Assembly: GCF_958298935.1 (NCBI RefSeq)
Contig: NC_084940.1
Coordinates: 17,603,146 to 17,667,145 of the forward strand
Source: Phragmites australis
Lineage: Eukaryota > Streptophyta > Magnoliopsida > Poales > Poaceae
Direction of reading: 5' to 3'
Length of the DNA stretch: 64,000 nt
A program made the translations under genes and the position numbers. Within the stretch, counting starts at the first letter, position 1. Each line of letters begins with the position of its first letter. Below the pieces are notes generated by a model. That model was given only the letters and a program-made list of their open reading frames with translations. It was not told the origin of the DNA and did no database searches. Positions 23,905 through 34,800 of this stretch are shown here, piece by piece.

Positions 23905-24460
23905 GGTGAAGCTGATGCGTGGGACGAGGGTGGCAGCCCGCGACCACCTTTGCCCTTAGTTACCGCGAGGCTCCAGAGGCAGAGCCATCTGGAGCCTGGT
24001 GACGGTTTTCCAGAGGCGAAGCCGACGAGTGGGCCGAGAGAGGCAGCCTATGACCCCCTCAGCCCTTAGCCACCGCGAGACTCCGGAGGCAGAGCCACCC
24101 GAAGCCTGGCGATGGTTTGCCAGAGGCAAAGCCAATGAGTGGGCCGAGGGAGGAAGCCTGTGACCCCCTCGGCCCTTAGCCATCACGAGGCTTCAGAGGT
24201 AGAGCCATCTGGAGCCCGATGTCAGTTTTTCAGAGGGTGAAGACGATGAGTGGTCCGAGGGAGGCAGCCTGCAACCCCCTCACCCTTTAGCCATCGAGGC
24301 TCTGGACGCAGAGCCATCCGGAGCCTGGCGATAGTTTGCTAGAGGCAAAGCTGACGAGTGGGCCAAGGGAGGCAGCCTGTGACCCCCTCGGCCCTTAGCC
24401 ATCATGAGGCTCCAGAGGTAGAGCCATCCGGAGCCTCGCAATGGTTTGCCGGAGGGTGTA
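23905..24460. repeat. ~110-bp tandem array, about five copies
   Basis: The landmark GAGTGGGCCGAG or a close variant falls near 23,917, 24,027, 24,137, 24,248 and 24,356 (spacings 108-111). Each unit also has GAGCCATCYGGAGCC and GACCCCCTCRGCCCTTAGCC. It is GC-rich and non-coding in appearance. Confidence 0.88.
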
Positions 24461-24499
24461 ATTGCTTCGGTGGTGTTCAGTGCCATTAGATGGTAATTT

Positions 24500-26020
24500 T
24501 GAGGGCTCCAAGTGCGTCTTCGCCATCGAGGATGTCCCTCAGGTGTGCAGCATCTATACTATCGAGGCTATGTCATGCCTTTCAGGAGACCTAGGCATAC
24601 TCTTCCTTCCAAGTGACCTAGGCATAATATGCCTGCAGGTGCGTCTCCGTCACCAAGGATGTCCCTCTGGTGCGTGGCATCCACACTACCAAGTCTATGC
24701 AATGCCTTCCAGGTGACCTTAGCATACTCCACCTTCCAGGTGACCTAGGCATGATGTGCCTAGAGGTATGTAGAATCCACTGCCTACCGAGGCTATGCAA
24801 TGCCTTTCAGGAGACCTAGGCTCAATGCCTTCCATGTGACCTAGGCATGCTATGTCTATTGGTGTGTGGGCGTATCCGCCACCCGAGGATATCCCTCAGG
24901 TGCGACGCATATCAGCTACTGAGTATGTTCCTTTGGTGCATGGCATCTACACTACCGAGGCTATGCAATGCCTTCTAGATGACCTAGGCATACTTTACCT
25001 TCCAGGTGACCTAGGCATGTTGTGCATGCAGGTGTGTAGGCTCCAATGCTTGCAAAGGCTATGCAATACCTTCCAGGAGACTTAGACTCGATGCCTTCCA
25101 GCTGATCTAGGCATGCTATGCCTATCGGTGTGTGGGCGTATCTACCACCTGAGGATGTCCCTCGGGTGCGACACATCTCCACTACCAAGGATGTCCCTTC
25201 AGTGTGTGGCATCCATACTACCGAGGCTATGCAATGCCTTCCAAGTGACCTAGGCATACTCTACCTTCCAGGTGACCTAGGAATGTTGTGCCTGCAAGTG
25301 TGTAAGCTCCACTACCTACCGAGGCTATGCAATGCCTTCCAGAAGACCTAGGCTTGATGCCTTTCAGGTGACCTAAGCATGCTATGCCTATCGGTGCGTG
25401 GGCATATCTGCCACCCGAGGATATCCCTCGTGTGCAACGTATCTCCTCTACCGAGGATGTCCCTCCGGTGCGTGGCATCCATACTACTGAGGCTATACTA
25501 TGCCTTCTAGGAAACCTATGCATACTCTACCTTCTAGGTGACCTAGGCATATTGTGTCTGCAGGTGTGTAGGCTCCACTACCTACCAAGGCTATGCAATG
25601 TCTTCCAGGGGACCTAGGCTCGATGCCTTCCAGGGGACCTAGGCGTGCTATGTCTATCGGTGTGTGGGCGTATCTGCCACCCGAGGATGTCCCTCGAGTG
25701 TGATGCATCTCCACTACCGAGGATGTTCCTTCGGTCTTCCAGGTGACCTAGAAATACTCTACCTTTCAGGTGACATAGGCATGTTGTGCCTGCAGGTGTG
25801 TAGGCTCCACTGCTGACCAAGACTATGCAATGCCTTTTAGGAGACATAGGCTTGATGCCTTTTAGGTGACCTAAATATTCTATGCCTATGGGTACATGGG
25901 AGTCTCCAGTGCTCCACTGCCTATCGAGGATATGCTATGCCTTCCAGGAAACCTAGGCTCAATGCATTCAAGGTGACCTAGGGATATTGTGCCTATGGGT
26001 ACGTGTGCGTCTCTAGTGTT
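24500..26020. repeat. 266-bp satellite-like array in the LARD interior
   Basis: The landmark GGTGTGTGGGCG or its variant occurs at 24,861, 25,127, 25,393 and 25,659, exactly 266 bases apart, with degenerate partial units before 24,861 and after 25,700. Each unit has repeated GTGACCTAGGCAT (containing palindrome CCTAGG), ACCGAGGCTATGCAATGCC and GAGGATGTCCCTC. Open frames recur in both strands at 266-base steps. 266 is not a multiple of three, so adjacent units are in different frames and a protein reading through the array is not possible. Confidence 0.92.
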
Positions 26021-27742
26021 GTGTACTATTTGAGCAAGGATGTAGCTTAAGTTTAACTATCTACTGTTGTTAGTGAAAAGCTAGTTACAGCATAAGTTAT
26101 AGCTTGGTCGGACGACTATTTCTACCACATGCCAAACTAAGATATAACTTAAATCTTGGTGTCTACTGCTGATCAGAGATATATCTTTAAGTCAAGTTTA
26201 TGTATCTCTGGCATCGAGGCTTATTGCTTTGACTTGTCGGAGGGCCTTGTCGGCTGTGTGCTACATGGTGTTTGCGGGCACGGGCACAATTCGAACCAAG
26301 TTTAATACACTACTGTTGATCTTTGATATAACTTAGGTTCTACTTTGTATGGGTTTCACCTAGGCAAGATATTACTAGGGGTTATAGGTGCACCTTTGCC
26401 AAAATGAGTCCTCCTTGGTGAAGTTCGAGGCCCGAAGGCCCTCATAGCCTACAGCAGGGGAAGGGCTGAACCTTTTAGCCTATGAAGCCTTCGAAGCCCA
26501 TTAGGCTTCAGAGGCTCCAGAGGCCTGGGCCGTCCCCCGGGGGATTTTGGCCTGCAAACCTCCAAAGCTCCCTGGACCCTCCTGCCAGGGCCCAACATCT
26601 TTTTACCATGACCGACTCTGCCCTCGCCGACCCTGACATGGGAAGGATCGCCAAGGGCTCCGATCATCTAGAGTTTAGAGCAAGGCCCCTCATGTGGGAG
26701 ACCTGTCGGGCTCTACTGAGGCCGGGTCATTGGTGTGACTCAGTCCTCATCACTGGGGTATTGTATCAACAGTGGAGCCGACGGTGGCATAGCTTGTCGA
26801 GAGGGGCTTAAGGAGGCCCAAAGACCTAACCTGCAGCATTCTCTAGTTTCACAACACCTAGGTCACCTATTACCAGCTTTCCCCCTATCAAGTGTCTTGC
26901 TTGTCTTCCGAAGTATTCCTCCCGGAAAGCTATGAGGGTTCGGCAACCATCTGTGTTGTGGTCACGCCCGGCCACATGCAAAATGCATTGGTACCCCTCT
27001 GGTGATGCCGAAGCCTGTGGTTAGCATCGTGGGCACTGGCAGGGGTTGCGCGTACCAGAGCCCATGGTCCCCCCGGGTCCCTTTTCCACCAAGGGAGTCC
27101 GATGCGGTTGACGGGCGACCAAACCCCCGAGCTGGAGTGGTCCTGGCTATGCCTTTGAGACTGCAGCGGATTCAGAGCCCCTTGCACACGATCAATGTTG
27201 CGATCATCGCGTTGATGGCGCAGGCGAGGTCTACGCACCTCGGAATCTTGGGCCTCCTTAGAGTCTCATTCCGCTAGAGGTGGTCGAAGAGGTTGTCGGA
27301 TGACTAGACTCTCCGAAGATATCAGCTCGGCAAAGGTGCTTTGGGCATCATCACAAGAGACACCTTGGAGCTGGGCCCAGGCGTGGGTGCCCCTGGGCTC
27401 GAGCACCTAGAACCATTTGAGGGCGGCTTGCCTGGCTACGACATCGGGTATAACCTCCTGGGGTGATGCGGGGTCTTCGCTGTGCCACTATTGGAAGAGC
27501 TCCACGTTGGCTAGAGCTCTGTGCCAACTCAAGCTATTGGGTCGACGTTGTTTGGAGAGTCAATGTTCTGCCTAGCTGCGAAGCTGGTGGGGGCACATAG
27601 TGTGCTTGGTCGCAGCTACCATGCATATTTTTGCATGGGTGCGGCAGTGAAGAACGACCGCTATGGTTAGCGTCTTGCTATTTTTTGGTGGTGTCCTACC
27701 TCCCTTGGTACTTCTATATTCAGCTCCCCACGGACGGCGCGT

Positions 27743-28713
27743 TGTTGGCGCAGGAATATGTCTTGCACGAACAAGTGTGGCGAGAGTACACTCACAAGAG
27801 TGTGCTTAAGCTTGGAGAAAAAGTGGAGAGGGAGGAACACCAGATGTGTGTTGTAAAAAATGATTGGTCCCTTGGTTTGATGGCTAAGTGTCTGTATTTA
27901 TAGTGTCATGCAGGGTATAAATGTACAAATATACCCTACAGAGATAGCGATACAAACTATCACTATCCCGCAGGGACCTAGGACCAGTCGAATCACTCGG
28001 CATGGGTCTAGGTATGATGTATTTTACCCATAACCAAAAGATATTGTCTACCATGGCAATACAGTAGTGCAAGTGGCCCTAGGGATGTGGCGCCCAGCCG
28101 ATGGCCTATTGCGGTGCCGCACTGTCCAAGGTGTCAGTCCGGCCCCCATTTGCACTTAGGATGTCAGGACAACTCCCACCTGCATCGCATTGAATGCCGA
28201 TCACTTCCTTGCCGGAGAAGGACAGCTGGTGGGCTCTCTCTGGTTGATCTTTCTCCATGATCAGATGACCCCTCTCTCCGAGTTTTGGGGGAGCCTACCC
28301 AGGCTCTGGGAGACAGGGGCTCTGGAAGATCATGGCTTCAGGGGCGTGGAGGGCTCCGAGAGACTGGGGCTCTGAGAGGCTGTGGCTTCGAGGACGTCAA
28401 GGGCTCCGATAGACAAGGGCTCCGAAAGGCCATGACTTCGGGGGCGTCAAGGGCTCCGGGAGGCTGTGGCTCTGGAGGCATCGAGGGCTCCGAGAGGCTA
28501 TATCTCTGAGGGTGTTGAGAGTCCGTAAAGATGATCCCCACCCTCCCCTAGAGGACGGCTTCTTCTCCCGTCTTAGGGATAGCTTCCAGAGGGACCCACG
28601 ACCTTCAGTAGTGGGGCTTTCTTCTGTGGAGTTGAAACCCAAGGGTTCCAACAAATCTCCTGGTGGCGACCTTTTAGTGATATCTACAGGTTGGGGTATT
28701 TCCCTCCGACAAT
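27743..28713 (-). repeat. 5' LTR of the LARD-like element
   Basis: On the minus strand it starts TGTCGGAGGGAAATACCCC (28,713) and ends GCGCCAACA (27,743), that is TG...CA. A primer-site-like GCGCCGTCCGTGGGG follows, as in many grass Gypsy elements. By eye it differs from the other LTR at roughly 15-20% of positions, so the insertion is old. Confidence 0.78.
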
Positions 28714-29430
28714 ACATATCGACCAATGCATTATAACACAGGCTTCATCATGTTCATCCCCAACTCATTCACAAAAAGAAAGGTGCAATATGGTAGATGC
28801 TTACCTTAGGTTGGCACTTCACCCTCATAGATCACCTCAGGATCAACCTTGATTCCACCCACATTGCTCTCCCATTCGATGCTTTCTAAAGAATTTTAAA
28901 TGGTGCATCAAATGAGTGCATATGAATGCAATGATCAATGCATACAAAATGCATGGAAAATGATGATAATGTAGTGCTCAGTTCTAGGAGTACAATACAA
29001 AAACAATCAATTGAATTGGAGTTGTATTAATGTTCATATCATTTTTGTATAATTTTGCATAGCTCCTTTGAATAATTGTAAGAAGAAGCAATTTAACAAG
29101 GGTATCAGGTAGACATATATTTTTCCTAGAGAGTGGGGATCTGGCCAAGACTAGCAAAATTGGTTCCACAACTTTATATCTCACATGAATTAGTTATGGA
29201 TTATTGAATTTACAGAGCATTTAATCCATTTAATAACCCCATAAATAATTTACATAGGTTCTAGCATTTTTAATATGTAGAGTAGGATCATACATGTCTA
29301 ACAGAGTTGGAGTCGTATTTTTAGGAGCTACATACAATTTACTATGCAATTAACAAGGTTTAGTTGAGTTAATAAGTCCATTGAATGCAATATGATCACT
29401 GGGAATGATTGCTTTATCTTCTTTCATCCA
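28714..29430. other. No gene recognised
   Basis: AT-rich DNA between the LARD LTR and the TNP2 relic. On the minus strand it may be the decayed 3' part of the transposase gene, but I recognise no motif. Confidence 0.4.
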
Positions 29431-31340
29431 TTCCTCTATAGCTTCCCCTCATGACGAGATACAGGCACACTAATTGGCTTGAGATTCATGTAACTAACAC
29501 AGAACTCAACAACCTTCTCGGTTTCAAAACCTTTGACCATGCAGTCTTTCGTTCGAGATCAGTTGCATACGTATTTCTTCATAATCCCCATGAACCTCTC
29601 AAAAGGGTACATCTGATGCATGAACATGGGGCTAAGTATTTGTATCTCTTTGACAAGGTGAATAATGAGATGGATCATAATATCAAAGAATGAAGGAGGG
29701 AATATCATCACAAGCTAGCATAAAGTCTGGACCACATCTTCCTATAGCTTCTTTAGTTGGCTCGGATCGATTACCTTATGTGAAATCGTATTGAACATTG
29801 AACATAAGTTTATGATAGGGTCTCGGACCTTCTTCAGCAAAGTACCTCTAATTGCAATAGGAAGCATGTATGGCATCATCACATGACAATCATGAGACTT
29901 CAAACCAACTAATTTCAAATATTTTAGCGACACTAGTCTCTTTATGTTGGCGGAGTAACCATATGGTACTTTGACTCCATAGAAGCACTCGCAAAAGGCT
30001 AATTTTCTCTTTCTTGCCCATAGTGTAGCAAATTGTTGGAAGGTACTCTTGGTATTTCTCTCTTGGCTCAGTATGTAGCTCCGGCCTGAATTTCATATAT
30101 TCAAGGTCCTTCTTTGCTCTGAATGTATCTTTGGTCTTCCCAGGAATGACTAGTAAGATACCAATCAAGTTGTCACATACATTTTTCTCTGCGTAAATGA
30201 CATGCTATATCAAACTTCTAAGTCCTCCCAATAAGGTAGGTCCAAAAATATTGATTTCTTTTCCAAACAGCCTTCTCAGTAATATACTTAATCATATCAT
30301 ATACCTCCTTCCTACTTGTATGCCTTGGAGATGTATCACTCTACTTTGTGCCATCAAATTTTGTCTTCTTATTGCGATACGGGTGATTCTTTCGAAGAAA
30401 CCTTTGATGATGCATGTGCACGATTTTCTTTGACTTGTTGAGCCACATGATCTTTATTTCATATATGCACTGGACCCAGACTTTGCCACCTTTAGAAATA
30501 TGGTCCGATAAGTTACCAGGGGCGGGATAATCGTTGATGGTTATGAACAAAATTGCGTGTAGGGTAAATTACTCTCTCTTGTACTGATCCTAAATCCGTA
30601 CACCATCGTTCTACATTATTCCAAGATCTTCCACCAATAAAGGTACACATTAATATCGTTGCTAGGTTCTTCGGCCCTTGGATAAGCAGCGATATCAATG
30701 TACTTCTATTTAGAACACAACCAAGAAGAAATGTTGTAAATACATAAAGTCATAGGCCAAGTGCTATGACGTCTGCTCATGTTGCCAAAAGGATTTATCT
30801 CATATGTACTCAACACAAACCTTATATTCATTGTATCATATGCAAAGTGCTTCCTATATTTTCTATCAATGTTTCTCCATTGTGATCCATCGGCAAGGTA
30901 TCTCAGTATTCCATCATTCTTATGCTACGTGCAATCGTAGTAATTTGTATGCCTTTCGTTAGCGAATAAGCACTTCAACCAGGGGATTATTAGCAAATAC
31001 CACACCATTTTAATGGGTGGTCTTTTCTTCTTACGCTTCACCCCGTCGGCATTGGTATCATGTGAGTCATCATCGTCATCGATGTGCTTGTACCGTGATT
31101 CTTTGCACATCAGACACACTTCCATGTCCTCATGCTCATTACGATATAAGATACAATCATTACGACATGCGTGTATTTTTTGTACTTCCAATTTTAATGG
31201 GCAAATAACCTGCTTGGCTTGATATGTATTTAAAGAAAACACATTATCTAGAAGCATGTTTGTCAAGAGTCATAACAACTCTATAGATCTCTTGTAAGTT
31301 GAAAAGGAAATCTGCAGATTATGTTCTTTTACAATTTTGA
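29430..31340 (-). pseudogene. CACTA (En/Spm) TNP2-type transposase relic
   Basis: Transposase of a CACTA element, read on the minus strand from about 31,340 downward. Family blocks appear in order: KQVICPLKLEVQKIHACRNDC then CLMC (31,230-31,080), IPWLKCLFANERHTNYY (about 30,970), ADGSQWRNID (about 30,890), THSTWP-like HSTWPMTLCIYN (about 30,750), LIQGPKN (about 30,680), FVTINDYPAPGNLS (about 30,540), RRFLRKNHPYR (about 30,390), YLPTICYTMGKKEK (about 30,030), LVGLKSHDCHV (about 29,900), VIDPSQL and FPPSFFDIMIHL (29,770-29,690), and PFERFMGIMKKYV (about 29,590). Stops and frameshifts lie throughout. It has no terminal repeats nearby and is a dead fragment. Confidence 0.88.
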
Positions 31341-31344
31341 AGTC

Positions 31345-31872
31345 ATTATTTGAGACCCATAGCCGCACGGGCACCTCGTTAGTCATCCATCAAATTAAGT
31401 AACTACTACCGACTAAGTAAAATCTAACATGTAATGTTACAAGATACAAATACCAACTATAAACCTATATCAGCAGCCATAATAGTCATGGTCAGACACT
31501 ATGATCAACCGGTTTGGAGCAGTATCAGTAGCACCACCCTTCCAGCGTAGACCCAACAATTGAGGGGGAAGGGAACCGCCGGTGACGGTTATCGAACTTA
31601 GCCAATCTCTCTCTTTTTCATCCAAGCCATTAGGATTAGATCCAAGGGCTAGGAACAGAGGTGTCCCAACAGTGACTGTTCACTGGATAGCTGATCCCAA
31701 CAGTGACTCAGCAACTCCAGCTCCCATTTCGCAGAAGGCAATACTGGTGCAGATCCACGAGTGAGGGTTTCAGCCTCCTGCCTCGCCGGGCCTCCCACCG
31801 GCGGCGACTGCCCTCTCTCTAGCGCGGCGCTCCTCTCTTCTCGCAACGCCCACCCCCGACCCGCTAGGAGTG
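31345..31872 (+). promoter_or_regulatory. Upstream region and probable 5' UTR of the CASP-like gene (exon 1a)
   Basis: The sequence changes from AT-rich to GC-rich at about 31,740, and CCTCTCTCTAGCG precedes the start codon, as in many grass 5' UTRs. No clear TATA box was identified, and no transcript start can be set. Confidence 0.4.
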
Positions 31873-34800
31873 ATGAAGGATGTGGTGGGGAGCCCGGGGA
31901 CCTGGAGCGGCTTGGCGCTGCGGGTGTCGCAATGCGTGTCCGCCGGCGCCTCCGTCGCGGCCATGGCCACCGCGTACGGCTTCTCCAATTACACAGCCTT
32001 CTGGTAACGGCCCTTCCCTCCTCTTCCTTTCGCCCCCCTCTAAGCTGCTTCTTGTGTGCTGCATTGGTTTGCTAGCTCTGTGTTTCGGTAAAGATACGGC
32101 TTTTATGGATTTCGTAAGCTTTCTTAGAATAAAATGTAGCAGTTTCTTGGAATCGGAATTTCTTCATGAATTTACACTGTATGCACTTATGGGATTTGGA
32201 GGAGCACAATATGCAATGTATGTTAAATGATTGGTTCTTGGCCCAATGCTGCAAGCTGAAAATGCAGTTTTTGCAGCTAGTGAAGTGATATTAACATGTG
32301 AAACGATGATGCTCCCTACAATTGGAAAATTTTCGGGTTGCTGAAGTATGTTTCCTGGTACTATGGGTATTTGGCATAATTTGGAAGATTACACAGTCCC
32401 TTACTATATTCCCTTTGAGCTTTGATTGCTAAAAGTGTTATTTTTCTTTGTTTGTGTTGTAATTTGTAAATTGTATCTCCGTTTGGGTTTGGAGCACAGT
32501 ATACAGTGTGTGTTAAATAATTGATTTTTGGCCCAGTGCTGCCAGCTGAAACTGCAGTTTCGGAGCTGTGTTAGCACCTGAATAAATTGCAAAATTACAG
32601 ATTTTTTTTGAACTGCAAAATTACAGACTTAAGGAGTTGTACCACAGAAACTTTAGATTTGGTCCCTCAATATAACACAAAACTTCATATTTAGGAACTC
32701 CATCACCCAGCATGTGCCACATTGAATAATGAGATACGGATTGCACTCACGACCTGTGTCCTTTCATTTGGGCCCAGGATGTCAAACGTCAAGCTTGGTG
32801 ATGGTTCCTAAAATATGTAGTTTTGTGATATATTGAGGGAGGCAAATGTGTAGCCTAATAATATATTGAACATTGTAGCTCTGATACAGGTCCTTTAATT
32901 TGAAGCATTCTGATAGTATAGTTATGCAAAATTTACTCGAACAATGTAAGATGTAGCTGGCAGCCTGGCATCTAATAAAATTGTCCATTTCTGTTGTTTT
33001 GTGCACGTTACTGCCCAAATTTAAGGTGGATGCCAGTACACGAGGAATACTAAAAGCGGTAAGTGGCTAATAAGTATACATAAATCATTCCAGAGAATAA
33101 AAAGAAAAAGGAAGTGGTAATTGAAAATGGGATAAAAAGACAACATATAATTAGCTTTCCTATACCAGTCTTTTTGTCTCCTTTTATTTATTTACTTACG
33201 TTGCAGTCTCACAGGTTTTTCCATACTTTTTTTGAGAGAAAATACTGAAAAAAAAATCACACATAAATCTTCTCCAAAAAACACTTTCATCTGAAATTAT
33301 CCCTACAAACAAATATATCATTAATAGGGAAAATATGTATCCACATAATTACTTAGCATTGTTGAATATGACATATATTCAGGAAACTTCTACCACTTTC
33401 TCACTTTAAAACTTTGACTTTGAAATATGTCCAGGAACCCCTTGAATTTACATAATTTACTGTCATAAAGATATTAGTTATGTAAAGTATTATAGGAAAT
33501 TGATCACATCTGGTTGCAAGTGATGTGCCATGTGGTGCTATATGATCTTTTGTAACTTGTAGTATCACCACAGTATGCATGTTGACTGTGAAATCTGCGA
33601 GTAACACTAACTCATGTCACTTTTCAGTTACCAAATGATAATATGAAAAATGCGGGGAATGTTTTTTTACAAACAACAGGTAAATTTTCCAAAGCCAGCC
33701 ATAAGTCATGGGGTCTAGAAAATACTAATACAATCTCTCCTCTTTTTGTCAAATACCTCCTCTGCGTGTATGTTTGAGTTCAAATATTCCCTGTTGTTAC
33801 TTATTCGGTAAAATCTAAACAGAATATTGTTACTTATTCGGTAAAATCTAAACAGAATATATTTAATATTTTTTTAAATATATTAAACTTTAGGACCCGT
33901 GCGGCTGTGCCTCTCCATTAGTTGTCGCTTCTGTCCCCGGCTCATTCCAAGTCCTTATCCCCATTCACATCTCCCAAAATAGAAATTACTGCCTGCACCT
34001 AGGGTTTCCCTTCTTCTCCTGTCCAGGCCATCCACAGCCCCTTCAAATTGCTGCGGCGGCCACCCCCTCAAGTCATCCACCATCTCGGCCTTCTCCAGGT
34101 ACTTGTTCCTGTGAAAGTGACCCTGCAGGTGCGACGTAAGGTGCATCAACCCTTGAGGATGGCGGATTTACTGGGAACCCCAGGGACCTTGTACAGTTTG
34201 TTTTTGAGAATATCGCAATGCTTCTTTGTGGGCGCTTCTCTTGCTGTCATGGTCTCTGATTTTGGCTTCATCCAATTCTCTGCCTTCTGGTACTGCCTCC
34301 TCTCTCTATTCCTCTATGCTGCAAAATTCAAGTTAAAACTTCTTAGCTTGGTAAAAACGGCGTGAATCAAATATGACACTGTCTTGTGTTACCTTGAATT
34401 CTCAAGTTACAAGCTGTGCCGTTGGACTTGAATATGTGATATCAAAGTTCATGAACATTGTTGCTCCTCGTAATTATATTTTTGTTTTGATTATTACCAA
34501 AATTTGGCATTAATGAACTGTAAAGGTTGTCAATTTTTCAAGCAGTGCTAAATAGGTTGTTTCCATGTAGTTCACAAATTAATTTTTTGGTTTGAACTGT
34601 AAATTGCATCGCCATTTGGGTAAGAAGCAATGGGCTTTTAGTGACTGAAATGAACAGAAGATGTATGTGGCATACTTTAGATGCATTACAGAGTCTGGTA
34701 ATCTAAGCCTATTTGTGGCCCTACAACTTTAACGTTGTATGTGTTCTTGTTTAGGTGCCTATAAAGGTATTTTACTTGAACTCATGTGCTGTCCTGTATT

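Larger units (their letters stand above)
21049..28713 (-). mobile_element. LTR retrotransposon derivative without gag-pol (LARD-like), ~7.7 kb
   Basis: Two similar blocks of about 970 bp in direct orientation bound an internal region of about 5.7 kb. Orientation is minus. A purine tract (minus strand GAGGGGGTAC) abuts the lower LTR at 22,014, as a polypurine tract does. A primer-site-like GCGCCGTCCGTGGGG abuts the upper LTR at 27,743. The internal region has no RT, integrase or protease motifs in any frame. Instead it holds tandem arrays of 188, 110 and 266 bp. This fits a large retrotransposon derivative (LARD) mobilised by a partner. The lower outer border (21,049) is set by alignment and no matching target duplication was found. 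Confidence 0.7.

Noticed and set aside
24852..25847. Series of similar open frames of 77 and 98 codons on both strands
   Set aside because: They recur at exactly 266 bases, so they are repeat units. 266 is not divisible by three, so no protein can read through.
24500..26020. Regular repeat spacing that might suggest a CRISPR array
   Set aside because: Units are contiguous 266-bp tandem repeats without short spacers, in a plant genome.
21044..28718. Target duplication for the LARD-like element
   Set aside because: CATTT or ATTTT at the lower flank does not match ATACA at the upper flank, so none is claimed.
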